Source: Psychromonas sp. SP041
Lineage (GTDB): Bacteria; Pseudomonadota; Gammaproteobacteria; Enterobacterales; Psychromonadaceae
NCBI RefSeq assembly: GCF_000470315.2
Contig: NZ_CBRF02000021.1
Location: 1 to 64,000 of the forward strand
Length of the DNA: 64,000 nucleotides
Reading direction: 5' to 3'
The translations under genes were made by a program, and so were the position numbers. This document shows, in pieces, positions 38,390-47,363 of the stretch (positions are counted from its first letter, which is position 1; every line of letters begins with the position of its first letter). Under the pieces are notes generated by a model. It did not search any database. It was given only the letters and a program-made list of their open reading frames with translations, and was not told the origin of the DNA.

Positions 38390-39517
38390 CTAAGCGTTAG
38401 TAACTGTTTGATAAGCCCATGTTAACCATGGCATTAGGGCTTCTAAATCGCTTTTTTCTACCGTACTACCACACCAAATACGTAAACCACTTGGTGCGTC
38501 TTTATAGGCTGCAATATCAAAAGCGACTTCTTTGTCTGTTAGTAATTTGATGAATTGCTTTAATTGATCGTTTGATAAGTTAACTGATAGGCAAACACTT
38601 GTATTAGAACGACTACTTTCTTTTTCTGCTAAAAAGTTAATCCATTCATTATTGTCTACAAATGATGATAGCACTGCTAAGTTATCTTGCGATTTTTTAA
38701 TACTTGCAGCAACACCACCGATAGATTTGACCCAATTTAATGCATCTTGATAATCTGCAACACATAACATAGAAGGGGTGTTGATCGTCGCGCCAGTAAA
38801 GATACCGTCAATTAACTTTCCGCCTGCCGTTAATCTGAATATTTTAGGTAATGGCCAACTCGGTGTGTAACTCTCTAAACGCTCAACAGCACGAGGACTT
38901 AATATAATCACACCGTGTCCACCTTCGCCGCCCAACACTTTTTGCCAGCTAAACGTAGTGACATCTAACTTTTCCCATGGCATTTCCATCGCAAACACAG
39001 CGGATGTCGCATCACAAATTGTTAAACCTTCACGGTTATCACTAATAAAGTCTGCATTCTCTACTTTTACACCAGAGGTCGTACCGTTCCAGGTAAAAAT
39101 ACAATCATTCTCTGGTTTTACTTGTGTTAAATCTGGTAGCTGACCGTAATCCGCTTTAATTTCATTTACGTTGGGTAGTTTTAATTGCTTAGTGATATCT
39201 GCATACCAACCTTGACCAAAAGATTCCCAATAACAAATATCAACAGCACGTGGACCTAACATTGACCACATGATCATTTCCATTGCACCCGTATCTGAAG
39301 CGGGAACAATACCAACACGATAACCTTCTGGTAAGCCTAATAACTCAGCCGTATCAGTGATCACTTGTTGCAATGCATTTTTACCAATATTAGAACGATG
39401 TGAGCGGCCTAAAGTACTTAAATCTAATTTGTTAATATCGTAACCGGGACGTTTAGCACAAGGGCCAGATGAGAAATTAGGTGTCGTTGGTTTAATCGTA
39501 GGTTGTGGGCTGCTCAT
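38390..39517 (-). CDS. serC: Phosphoserine aminotransferase, Methanosarcina/alphaproteobacterial type
   Basis: A 375-residue PLP enzyme that converts 3-phosphohydroxypyruvate and glutamate to phosphoserine and 2-oxoglutarate in serine synthesis. [31 protein letters not shown] and the PLP lysine Lys193 in [16 protein letters not shown] fit the SerC subfamily first defined in Methanosarcina, not the E. coli type. AAAGGACC lies 7 bp before the ATG. There is no pdxB or aroA neighbour, unlike the usual gammaproteobacterial serC-aroA order. Confidence 0.9.
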   Translation of the reverse strand: MSSPQPTIKPTTPNFSSGPCAKRPGYDINKLDLSTLGRSHRSNIGKNALQQVITDTAELLGLPEGYRVGIVPASDTGAMEMIMWSMLGPRAVDICYWESFGQGWYADITKQLKLPNVNEIKADYGQLPDLTQVKPENDCIFTWNGTTSGVKVENADFISDNREGLTICDATSAVFAMEMPWEKLDVTTFSWQKVLGGEGGHGVIILSPRAVERLESYTPSWPLPKIFRLTAGGKLIDGIFTGATINTPSMLCVADYQDALNWVKSIGGVAASIKKSQDNLAVLSSFVDNNEWINFLAEKESSRSNTSVCLSVNLSNDQLKQFIKLLTDKEVAFDIAAYKDAPSGLRIWCGSTVEKSDLEALMPWLTWAYQTVTNA

Positions 39518-39892
39518 TCGTTCAGGTCCTTTTAAAGAAACAATTGCATGATATTGATTAAAAACTAAGTGTATTACTAAGCTGATAATGGGGGAAGATA
39601 AAAAATAATTTTATTTAATGATGTTGTACAGCATCTTGGATTCAGATCATGCTTGAAAAACAAGCATAAACAACAAGACTTATTGTCATTTATAGTTGTT
39701 TTGAATCGTTTCTTCATTATCTTTTTTATCTTAATATTTAAGATAGCCCCTACAGAATCTAAGCACAGTCCATTAAGGTCATTATTTATATAAGATGATT
39801 ATTAAATTTGTTTGTTTTACAAGCAGTCATTTAAGTTTGGAAAAAAACCGCTTTACTTTAAAATTGGCTTAGGTATTATCCGTTCGGTCTGC
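39518..39892. other. serC/tRNA-Trp divergent spacer
   Basis: 375 bp. The right end holds the tRNA-Trp promoter (39852-39879). The rest is AT-rich, and I see nothing else in it. Confidence 0.5.
39852..39879 (+). promoter_or_regulatory. Promoter of tRNA-Trp
   Basis: A TTTACT -35 (39852-39857), a 16-bp spacer and a TATTAT -10 (39874-39879), about 14 bp before the mature tRNA 5' end. Confidence 0.55.
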
Positions 39893-39968
39893 AGGGGTGT
39901 AGTTCCAACGGCAGAACGACGGATTCCAAATCCGTATGTTGGGAGTTCGAATCTCTCCACCCCTGCCA
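39893..39968 (+). tRNA. tRNA-Trp (CCA)
   Basis: A 76-nt cloverleaf: acceptor stem AGGGGTG/CACCCCT, anticodon stem ACGGA/TCCGT with loop TTCCAAA (anticodon CCA), T-arm with GTTCGAATC, and encoded CCA. The body closely resembles E. coli tRNA-Trp, including AGTTC and GTTGGGAGTTCGA. Confidence 0.96.
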
Positions 39969-40450
39969 CATTCAGATGAAACCCTAGCGAGAAATCGTTA
40001 GGGTTTTTTCGTTTCTAGCTTACCTATTTCTAAACGGTTTATTTCTGAACTGCCCATTTCTAAATTATCAATATCTCATCGACTCCCTATATTTCTACTT
40101 GTTTCAGCTGGTTTACTATTCTATTTCCAGTGGAACTCCCATGTAGTCCTCTCAATACCTTTATTTTTAATGTTTTTATATTGTTATTAATAAAGCTATT
40201 GCATTAGGTTTATTTATTGAGCTCGTTACTTTGTTTTCAACTCTTTAGGTTATGAGTGTTGAATATGATTAATTCAAATAAATAATGGTTTTATTTAGCG
40301 GGTTAAAATAACTGATTTATACTTGTAATAAAGCCTGCTCATAATGTAACTTGGCTTTAATAATAGGCTGTGTATTAGATTATTAATAATTGTGAATTAT
40401 TCAAAATAGATGCAACGATGGAAATTAACCCCTACTGAAATGGAACCGAT
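39969..40450. other. tRNA-Trp to marC spacer
   Basis: 482 bp. Apart from the tRNA terminator it is AT-rich DNA in which I see no gene or repeat. Confidence 0.45.
39974..40012 (+). terminator. Terminator of tRNA-Trp
   Basis: AAACCCTAGCG, a short loop, and CGTTAGGGTTTTTTC: a 10-bp stem with a T-tract right after the tRNA. Confidence 0.9.
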
Positions 40451-41059
40451 ATGATTGATTACGTTGCTACTTTTATTTTTTTGTTTGCTGTCATAGACCC
40501 TATCGGTACTATTCCCGTTTTTATTGCGGTGACAAGTCGTTTTAATAAAAAAGAGAAAAGGAAGGTAGCTATAAAAGCCTCATTATATGCGGCGATTATC
40601 TTGCTTTTTTTCTTAGCCGCAGGAGAATATATTTTAACCTCAATTGAGATTCCTTTATCGGCATTTCAAATAGCGGGTGGAATCATTTTATTCTTATTTG
40701 CACTTTCAATGATTTTTGGTGAAAGTAAACCAGATATCGAGCTTAAGATTGCACCTAAGGAAAGCGAAACGGCGATCTTCCCACTTGCGACACCTTCAAT
40801 CGCAAGCCCTGGTGCGATGCTAGCAGTTGTTTTGTTAACTGAAAATGCGAGTTACTCTCTTTGGGAACAAACACAAACTGCTTTAGTTATGATCTTAGTG
40901 TTAATTATTACGCTTATATTAATGTTACTGGCTAGTCATATTCATCGTGTTATTGGTAATGCTGGGGCAAGTTTGATTAGTCGTGTGATGGGAATGGTAT
41001 TAGCTTCTGTTGCTGTGGCGAATGTATTGGCAGGTATTAAAGAGTATTTTGCCATGTGA
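40451..41059 (+). CDS. MarC/UPF0056 family membrane protein
   Basis: A 202-residue inner-membrane protein with six hydrophobic spans in two related halves. The MarC pattern is clear: FLFAVIDPIGTIPVF at the start, FQIAGGIILFLFALSMIFG in the middle, then FPLATPSIASPGAMLAVVLL, whose SPG turn mirrors DPIG, and GASLISRVMGMVLASVAVANVLAGI at the end. The transported substrate is unknown, and the old link to multiple antibiotic resistance is not supported. The ribosome site is weak. It stands alone upstream of the 14-bp tandem repeat. Confidence 0.92.
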   Translation: MIDYVATFIFLFAVIDPIGTIPVFIAVTSRFNKKEKRKVAIKASLYAAIILLFFLAAGEYILTSIEIPLSAFQIAGGIILFLFALSMIFGESKPDIELKIAPKESETAIFPLATPSIASPGAMLAVVLLTENASYSLWEQTQTALVMILVLIITLILMLLASHIHRVIGNAGASLISRVMGMVLASVAVANVLAGIKEYFAM

Positions 41060-41108
41060 TGTTTAAATCGATTTGCTGTAAGGATTTGGTTTGGTTATTA
41101 ACAATCGT

Positions 41109-41402
41109 CATTCATGGCTAAACATTCATGGCTAAACATTCATGGCTAAACATTCATGACTAAACATTCATGGCTAAACATTCATGACTAAACATTCATG
41201 GCTAAACATTCATGGCTAAACATTCATGACTAAACATTCATGGCTAAACATTCATGACTAAACATTCATGACTAAACATTCATGACTAAACATTCATGAC
41301 TAAACATTCATGACTAAACATTCATGACTAAACATTCATGACTAAACATTCATGACTAAACATTAATAACTAAACATTGATAGCTAAACATTAATAACTG
41401 AA
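41109..41402. repeat. 14-bp tandem repeat, 21 units
   Basis: CATTCATGRCTAAA repeated head to tail: 18 well-kept units from 41109 to 41360 that vary only at one R position (G or A), then three degraded units to 41402. The period is not a multiple of three, and all frames stop at once, so it is non-coding. Confidence 0.95.
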
Positions 41403-41844
41403 GAGGGCAGGTAAGTCATTACTCTTTAAAAGCCTGTTCTTGTTTCTATGCTATATAACGAACATTTTTATAGCACTTTCACTTCATTGTTATACTGACT
41501 TTCTTTATTAGCGACACCAACTTCATTTAACCTTTATATCTACTCCACTTAATAACTATAACAATTCTGATTGATAACTATTGTTGACTTCACTTAATAA
41601 CTATACCAATTTCGCTTAATAGTGATTGTTGGTTCCACTTAATAATTTATTAATTTTCTTTTTAAATAAACAATCATTATGTTTGTCTTTTCATAAAAAA
41701 GAACAATTATTTACATAAAATGTTGCTTTGTCTTTACTAACTTTTAAATTTGATTCGTTATCTTTCATAAAAAGCGCGTTATTAAATGATTCAAATCAAA
41801 CCATTGCAGCTGACTAAAAAGGTAAATTACATACCACTGTTATT

Positions 41845-41878
41845 TGTGATCGATGTAACAAACAGTTTGGTTTATAAT
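41845..41878 (+). promoter_or_regulatory. Putative pgk promoter with a CRP-like site
   Basis: TATAAT at 41873-41878 is a good -10 element. TGTGATCGATGTAACA (41845-41860) resembles a CRP site with a weak right half, placed near -41 as in class II promoters. No good -35 is seen, which fits an activator-dependent promoter. The leader to the ATG is about 120 nt. Confidence 0.4.
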
Positions 41879-42001
41879 GCGCTCGGTATTAAAGAACAGT
41901 TCGACAATGTTGCACTTCAGACTGTGTGATAGCTGAGCCTGCTAATTGGCAGGTAAGAAATAAGAATTCTATAGTTTTCAAATAAAATGAGAGGACACAT
42001 C

Positions 42002-43174
42002 ATGTCAGTAAAAAAAATGGTTGATCTAGATTTAGCCGGTAAACGTGTATTTATCCGTCAAGATCTTAATGTTCCAATTAAGGACGGTAAAGTTACATCT
42101 GATGCGCGTATTCGTGCTTCTATCCCTACAATCAAGTTAGCACTAGAAAAAGGTGCGAAACTAATGATTACTTCTCACCTAGGTCGTCCTACTGAAGGTG
42201 CTTCAGCTGAAGAAAATGCAGCATTCTCTCTACAACCTGTTGTTGATTACTTAAATGAAGCATTAGATGTACCTGTACGTCTTGCAACTGACTACCTAAA
42301 CGGCGTAGAAGTAAATGCTGGTGAAGTTGTTGTGCTTGAAAATGTTCGCTTTAATAAAGGCGAAAAGAAAAACGATGAAACATTATCTAAGCAACTTGCT
42401 GCGTTATGTGACGTTTACGTAATGGATGCATTTGGTACGGCTCACCGTGCTCAATCTTCTACTAACGGTGCTGGTCTATTTGCTCCTGTTGCTTGTGCTG
42501 GTCCTTTATTGGCTGCAGAACTTGAAGCGCTAGGTAAAGCAATGGATAACCCTGCTCGTCCATTAGTTGCCATTGTTGGTGGTTCTAAAGTATCAACTAA
42601 ATTAACAGTTTTAGAGTCTTTATCTAAAATTGCTGACCAACTGGTTGTTGGTGGCGGTATTGCAAATACATTTATCGCGGCACAAGGCCACAATGTTGGT
42701 AAATCATTATACGAAGCTGATTTAGTAGAAACAGCTAAGAAACTAATGGTTGATTGTGCAATTCCTGTTGCAACTGACGTTGCCTGTGCAAAAGCATTCG
42801 ATGAAAATGCTGAAGCGGTTATTAAAAACGTTGCTGACGTGCAAGATGACGATATGATTTTTGACTTAGGTCCAGATTCAACTGCTGCTCTAGCGGCTAT
42901 CTTAAAAGATGCAAAAACAATTCTTTGGAATGGCCCAGTTGGCGTATTTGAATTTAAAAACTTCGAAGCGGGTACTGCTGGTATTTCAAAAGCAATCGCA
43001 GATTCAGATGCATTCTCTGTTGCTGGTGGTGGTGATACATTGGCTGCAATTGATAAATTTAATATCACAGCTGACGTTTCTTACATCTCAACGGGTGGCG
43101 GTGCTTTCCTTGAGTTTGTTGAAGGTAAAGAGTTGCCTGCTGTGGCAATGTTAGAATTACGTGCCAACGATTAA
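42002..43174 (+). CDS. pgk: Phosphoglycerate kinase
   Basis: A 390-residue glycolytic kinase that makes ATP and 3-phosphoglycerate from 1,3-bisphosphoglycerate. The substrate site [11 protein letters not shown] (about residues 15-25), SHLGRP near 60, [16 protein letters not shown], the hinge [13 protein letters not shown], and the nucleotide-binding VGVFE and [11 protein letters not shown] motifs are all present. GAGG lies about 7 bp before ATG 42002. An ATG five codons upstream overlaps that ribosome site and is unlikely. The sequence has a codon bias like that of highly expressed genes. A terminator separates it from the aldolase gene. Confidence 0.98.
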   Translation: MSVKKMVDLDLAGKRVFIRQDLNVPIKDGKVTSDARIRASIPTIKLALEKGAKLMITSHLGRPTEGASAEENAAFSLQPVVDYLNEALDVPVRLATDYLNGVEVNAGEVVVLENVRFNKGEKKNDETLSKQLAALCDVYVMDAFGTAHRAQSSTNGAGLFAPVACAGPLLAAELEALGKAMDNPARPLVAIVGGSKVSTKLTVLESLSKIADQLVVGGGIANTFIAAQGHNVGKSLYEADLVETAKKLMVDCAIPVATDVACAKAFDENAEAVIKNVADVQDDDMIFDLGPDSTAALAAILKDAKTILWNGPVGVFEFKNFEAGTAGISKAIADSDAFSVAGGGDTLAAIDKFNITADVSYISTGGGAFLEFVEGKELPAVAMLELRAND

Positions 43175-43186
43175 TCAAATGTTTAT

Positions 43187-43212
43187 AGCGAGATTTTTAT
43201 CTCGCTTTTTTA
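43187..43212 (+). terminator. Terminator after pgk
   Basis: AGCGAGAT, a TTTT loop, and ATCTCGCTTTTTT. It separates pgk from the aldolase gene and may allow some read-through. Confidence 0.88.
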
Positions 43213-43296
43213 TACGAATTCTTTGTGACATAATTAACTAAGAATTAGAAAAAATTAGACTCAATTTAATTTTTAACAATAGATAGGATATATCTC

Positions 43297-44373
43297 ATGA
43301 CTAAGATTTTAGACGTTGTACAACCTGGTGTTATCACTGGTGATGATCTTCAAAAAGTATTTGCAGTTGCAAAAGAAAACAAATTTGCACTTCCAGCGGT
43401 AAACGTTGTTGGTTCTGATTCAATCAATGCTGTACTTGAAGCTGCTGCTAAAGTTAAAGCACCGGTTGTAATCCAGTTCTCTAACGGTGGCGCTGTATTT
43501 AACGCTGGTAAAGGCCTTAAACTTGAAGGTCATGAAGCTGCTGTACTTGGTGCTGTTTCTGGTGCTAAACACGTTCACGCAATGGCTGCTGCTTACGGTG
43601 TTCCAGTTATTCTACATACTGACCACGCTGCTAAAAAATTACTACCATGGATTGACGGATTACTAGACGCTTCTGAAGCACATTTTGCAGAAACTGGTAA
43701 GCCACTATTCTCTTCTCACATGATCGATCTTTCTGAAGAACCTCTAGAAGAAAACATCGAAATCTGTGGTCGTTACCTAGCGCGTATGGCTAAAATGGGC
43801 ATGACGTTAGAAATCGAACTAGGTTGTACTGGTGGTGAAGAAGACGGCGTTGATAACTCTGATATGGATGAGTCTTTACTTTACACTCAACCATCTGAAG
43901 TTGATTACGCATACGTTGAATTATCAAAAATCAGCCCTCGTTTCACTATCGCTGCTTCTTTTGGTAACGTACACGGTGTATACAAGCCAGGTAATGTTAA
44001 ATTAACACCTACAATCTTACGTGATTCTCAAAAATTCGTTTCTGAAAAACACGGTCTTGTTGAAAACTCATTAAACTTCGTATTCCACGGTGGTTCTGGT
44101 TCTTCTGAAGCAGAAATCCAAGAGTCTATCGGTTACGGTGTTATCAAAATGAACATCGATACAGATACACAATGGGCATGTTGGGATGGCGTTCGTGTTT
44201 ACGAAGCTGCTAACCGTGACTTCCTACAAGGTCAAATCGGTAACCCAACGGGTCCTGATGCGCCTAACAAAAAATACTACGATCCACGTGTATGGTTACG
44301 CGCAGGTCAAGCATCAATGGTTACTCGTTTAGAGAAAGCATTCTCTGACCTTAATGCAGTAGACGTACTATAA
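43297..44373 (+). CDS. fba: Class II fructose-bisphosphate aldolase
   Basis: A 358-residue metal-dependent aldolase that splits fructose 1,6-bisphosphate into dihydroxyacetone phosphate and glyceraldehyde 3-phosphate. ILHTDHAAKKLLPW contains the catalytic Asp and a zinc His, LEIELGCTGGEEDG carries the metal-site Glu region, and FGNVHGVYKPG and FVFHGGSGSS supply the other metal His residues. The length is standard for the FbaA type. AGGAT precedes the ATG. A metal-independent class I enzyme is encoded convergently 100 bp downstream. Confidence 0.98.
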   Translation: MTKILDVVQPGVITGDDLQKVFAVAKENKFALPAVNVVGSDSINAVLEAAAKVKAPVVIQFSNGGAVFNAGKGLKLEGHEAAVLGAVSGAKHVHAMAAAYGVPVILHTDHAAKKLLPWIDGLLDASEAHFAETGKPLFSSHMIDLSEEPLEENIEICGRYLARMAKMGMTLEIELGCTGGEEDGVDNSDMDESLLYTQPSEVDYAYVELSKISPRFTIAASFGNVHGVYKPGNVKLTPTILRDSQKFVSEKHGLVENSLNFVFHGGSGSSEAEIQESIGYGVIKMNIDTDTQWACWDGVRVYEAANRDFLQGQIGNPTGPDAPNKKYYDPRVWLRAGQASMVTRLEKAFSDLNAVDVL

Positions 44374-44410
44374 TTTAACCCTTATTGGGTTAACTTTATA
44401 AGTAGATAGA

Positions 44411-44436
44411 GCCAGCTTAATTGCTGGCTTTTTTTT
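44411..44436 (+). terminator. Terminator after fba
   Basis: GCCAGCTTAATTGCTGGC followed by TTTTTTTT: a 7-bp stem with a T-tract. Confidence 0.9.
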
Positions 44437-44472
44437 GCCATTTTTTGCAGTTCACTTTCTTATTTAAAAAGC

Positions 44473-45366
44473 CTAAGTTTTTGACGCTGTATAAATAGGC
44501 TCAATTGTCGCAGATAATGCGGCGTTGAAATCAATGTCTGCTTGTCCTGAAAATAAATTGTTAGTCAATACTCGAGAGAAACTAGCAATCACCCCATTAT
44601 TTTCGGTTAATCGATTGTTTGCTTCTTCAATCGGGTAACCCCCTGATAAAGCCACAACCTTCACAACATTAGGGTGGGCAACACACTCTTGATAGAAGTT
44701 TGCTGACTCAGGTAACGATATCTTTAGCATCACTAACTCATTATTGCTGAGTAGATCTAATTGCTTTAGAAGCTCTGTTTTTAATAGTGCCTCTGCAGCT
44801 GCTTTTTCTGGACTGTGGATATCAATTTCTGGTTCAATAATTGGGACTAAACCTGCTGCACAAATTTGTTTAGCAACGTTAAACTGTTGCTCAACTAATT
44901 TCTGTATTCCCACTGGATCCGCTAGTTTTATAACTGAACGCATTTTGGTACCAAATACATCTTTCGCTTTTGCTTTTTTTAATAACGCGTCCAAGCTAGG
45001 AATGTCCTTCATAAGTTGCACACCATCAGCTTGGGCTTCTAAGCCTTTGTCAACTTTAAGGAATGGAACTATATTTTTTTCTTCCCATAAATAAAGTGAA
45101 GAAGCTTTACCTTCGATTTCACGATCTAATGTATTTTCAAATAAAATGGCGCCAATGACGCGATCTCCACCAAATGAAGGGCTAGTAATAATGCGAGAGC
45201 GCATTGCATGCACTAAATTAAACATCTCTTCATCGTTACTGTAAGCGTCTTCATTCACGCCATAGGTTTTAAGTGCGGTAGGAGTACTGCCGCCGCTTTG
45301 ATCTAATGCAGCAATAAATCCTAATTCTGTTTTAAATCTATTAAGTTGTTTTTCAAATGTTTGCAT
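44473..45366 (-). CDS. fda: Class I fructose-bisphosphate aldolase
   Basis: A 297-residue Schiff-base aldolase of the bacterial class I type. FIAALDQSGGSTPTAL opens the barrel. FLKVDKGLEAQADG and KMRSVIKLADP follow, IIEPEIDI carries the acidic pair, and VMLKISLPE holds the Schiff-base Lys. VVALSGGYP is the phosphate loop. It needs no metal. It lies convergent to the class II gene, and a Fur-box-like site is 60-78 bp upstream of the ATG, which suggests induction by iron shortage. Confidence 0.95.
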   Translation of the reverse strand: MQTFEKQLNRFKTELGFIAALDQSGGSTPTALKTYGVNEDAYSNDEEMFNLVHAMRSRIITSPSFGGDRVIGAILFENTLDREIEGKASSLYLWEEKNIVPFLKVDKGLEAQADGVQLMKDIPSLDALLKKAKAKDVFGTKMRSVIKLADPVGIQKLVEQQFNVAKQICAAGLVPIIEPEIDIHSPEKAAAEALLKTELLKQLDLLSNNELVMLKISLPESANFYQECVAHPNVVKVVALSGGYPIEEANNRLTENNGVIASFSRVLTNNLFSGQADIDFNAALSATIEPIYTASKT

Positions 45367-45707
45367 GGCTAAATCTCAGAAGGCTAATTATCGTCATTTC
45401 AATATATATATCCTTTTCCTTAATTGCAAATGATTATCATTAACTTTAATGGCTAGTGTATTATTAAACCCAATATATATTGATTAATATTAGTTAAATT
45501 AACATTAATAAAGCGAACAGTAGATAATTAATTTATACTTATCTTAGTGTTTAGGTTGATCTATTTTAAAGTTAGATCGTTAATATTACTGACTTATAGA
45601 GCTATTATTTAAAGTTTGTTTTTTTGTTAATAAATTAATGAAACTTTTTAGTAAAAAATAAGTCAATTAGATAATGATAAATGGTTGTTGTTAATCCGAG
45701 AGAGAAA
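45367..45707. other. Divergent spacer between class I aldolase and SIMPL genes
   Basis: 341 bp of AT-rich DNA that contains the Fur-box-like site at its left side. Nothing else is recognisable. Confidence 0.5.
45426..45444. promoter_or_regulatory. Fur-box-like operator of the class I aldolase gene
   Basis: GCAAATGATTATCATTAAC matches the 19-bp Fur consensus GATAATGATAATCATTATC at 15 positions and contains the perfect palindrome AATGATTATCATT. It is 60 bp upstream of the aldolase ATG, where bound Fur could block transcription. Confidence 0.7.
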
Positions 45708-46397
45708 ATGAAAATATTTAACGTTTTATTAGTAAGTTGTTTGTTTGTTGCTACGCCATGGGTAAGTGCGAGTAATTTACCAGAAAAAGCACATGTATCT
45801 GTTTTAGGCATTGCTAAAATTCAAGTAAAACCAGACACAGTGAAAATAGAGTTCCAATCAATTGCTGTTGAAAACGATAGCGATGATGCAAAGCGAGAAG
45901 TCGATAAACAAGTACAACAAATTCTTTCTAAGTTACAAAAGGGTGGTTTTGACCAAGCGCTATTAAAGCGTGCAGATATTCAAATGCGTCCTGAGTATGA
46001 ATATATTGAGAAAAAACGTACACCTGTCGGTGTTAAAGCGACGCGTAATTTAAGTTATCAATTGGGCGATGTAACTAAGGTAAATGAATTTTTACAAATT
46101 TTGGTTAAAAGTGATATTTCTAATATTGGTCAAATTAATTATGCCTTAAAAGAACCTGTTCAATGGCAGTTAAAAGCACGTGATCTCGCGGTGAAAGACT
46201 CAATTAATAAAGCGAAAGGGCTCGCTAAAAGTTATCAAGCAGCTTTAGGTGATGTGTACTCTATTAATTACCAAACTAATAATGCACAGCCTGTCTTGAT
46301 GCGTATGGTGGAGAGTGACCAGATGGTGCCTAGCTATCAAAATAATGAAATTACCATTACTGAGCAAGTTAATGCGGTTTTTTTATTAAATCATTAA
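45708..46397 (+). CDS. SIMPL (DUF541) family periplasmic protein
   Basis: A 229-residue exported protein: signal peptide MKIFNVLLVSCLFVATPWVS cleaved near SA/SN, then a SIMPL/DUF541 domain with HVSVLGIAKIQVKPDTVKIEFQ, a DPQ-like middle part (LKRADIQMRPEYEY) and YQLGDVTKVNEFLQIL. E. coli YggE of this family is linked to oxidative stress tolerance, but the molecular role is unclear. GAGAGAG precedes ATG 45708. Its end overlaps the convergent AdoMetDC gene by 4 bp. Confidence 0.88.
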   Translation: MKIFNVLLVSCLFVATPWVSASNLPEKAHVSVLGIAKIQVKPDTVKIEFQSIAVENDSDDAKREVDKQVQQILSKLQKGGFDQALLKRADIQMRPEYEYIEKKRTPVGVKATRNLSYQLGDVTKVNEFLQILVKSDISNIGQINYALKEPVQWQLKARDLAVKDSINKAKGLAKSYQAALGDVYSINYQTNNAQPVLMRMVESDQMVPSYQNNEITITEQVNAVFLLNH

Positions 46398-47203
46398 AAA
46401 ACACTGATATTTAACCGTTTACTATCAGACTTTAAGTGAAGCTGTTTAAGGTCATTGGGTAAAAAAAGTTGCTGTAAATAGGTTATGAAATCAGTGCATT
46501 GCAGTGCAGGAAAGCTGGTTTCAACACTTAAATAAGTACTTAGCTGCTCAGGTGTTAAATGAATGGCTAAGTAATTTTCACCGCAAATTGCATTTAATGA
46601 ATAGCCTTTTGGTTCAAAGCTAAAATGGTCAATTATTAGATCATCAAAAAATACGTCGAGCTTTAACTTTTCTAGGATTTGTTGTTTATCTAAGGTTTCA
46701 GTTTGTAACTTCGTTGCTAGCTTGCCATTTAATCCATGCAACATATAAATACTTTGTGTTGTAATATTCTTTTCTGATATTTCTCCGAACACAAACAAAT
46801 CACCTTGGTAATCGTCTCTCCAGTGTTGTTGCTGGCCATTAAACTGTTTTTCTAATAACAAGGTGTCTTGTTGAAAGTTAGAGCTCTGTAGTTGAGGTTT
46901 CAGCGCTTGATGGCGTTGGAAAATCAGTGTACTTATTTGTTGCTTAGTCAATTCTTGTTGAAGAAACAAAGCGGCTTTCACCAATTGTGTATTACCACAG
47001 GTGATCAATAACAGTTTATCTTGCCAAACAAACAAGCTCGATTCTGATAACAAGTAAGCTTTGAGTTGAGTGCTTTGAATACTTGATAATATTTCAGCGC
47101 CGCAGTTCACAACTAACTGTTGCCAAAACTGATCGTCAAAATCAAATAAGTTAAGGCTTTTAGTGCAGATTAATAAACGTTTTTCAGTCCCCTCGTAAAA
47201 CAT
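46394..47203 (-). CDS. S-adenosylmethionine decarboxylase, eukaryotic-like type
   Basis: A 269-residue proenzyme that would self-cleave to form a pyruvoyl cofactor and make decarboxylated AdoMet for spermidine synthesis. It aligns by motif with the eukaryotic enzyme: MFYEGTEKRL (Glu4 and Glu7, human Glu8/Glu11), LLSESSLFV with Glu54-Ser55 as the cleavage site (human Glu67-Ser68), TCG with Cys69 (human Cys82, same +14 spacing), FEPKGYS with Ser202 (human Ser229) and AIHLTPE with His215 (human His243). It is shorter than the human enzyme (334). No spermidine synthase gene is adjacent. AAGG precedes the ATG. Confidence 0.9.
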   Translation of the reverse strand: MFYEGTEKRLLICTKSLNLFDFDDQFWQQLVVNCGAEILSSIQSTQLKAYLLSESSLFVWQDKLLLITCGNTQLVKAALFLQQELTKQQISTLIFQRHQALKPQLQSSNFQQDTLLLEKQFNGQQQHWRDDYQGDLFVFGEISEKNITTQSIYMLHGLNGKLATKLQTETLDKQQILEKLKLDVFFDDLIIDHFSFEPKGYSLNAICGENYLAIHLTPEQLSTYLSVETSFPALQCTDFITYLQQLFLPNDLKQLHLKSDSKRLNISVF

Positions 47204-47363
47204 CTAAGTAACCTTGTCTACTGCGTTAACCATAAGGTTAAACTGAAATTGGTAAGCCATTGTTTATCTATATAATAAAATCATCAGGAGCGCAGTCTAA
47301 CGTATTCTTATGGTTTTGTTAAAATAGTTAAAGCATGTTAATGATTGGCGACGCTCACTCACT

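Larger units (their letters stand above)
41060..42001. other. marC-pgk spacer
   Basis: 942 bp without a gene. It holds the 14-bp tandem repeat (41109-41402), an AT-rich middle part with several degenerate CTTAATAACTAT words (41525-41650), and the likely pgk promoter region from about 41840 with a ~120 nt leader containing a small CCTGC/GCAGG hairpin (41939-41954). Confidence 0.65.

Noticed and set aside
41109..41402. The 14-bp tandem repeat as a CRISPR array
   Set aside because: Units are contiguous with no spacers, the unit is too short, and no cas genes are present.
42451..43068. A 205-codon open frame antisense to pgk
   Set aside because: It lies fully inside pgk on the other strand, has low-complexity Ala/Ser/Thr composition, has no ribosome site, and pgk is unmistakable.
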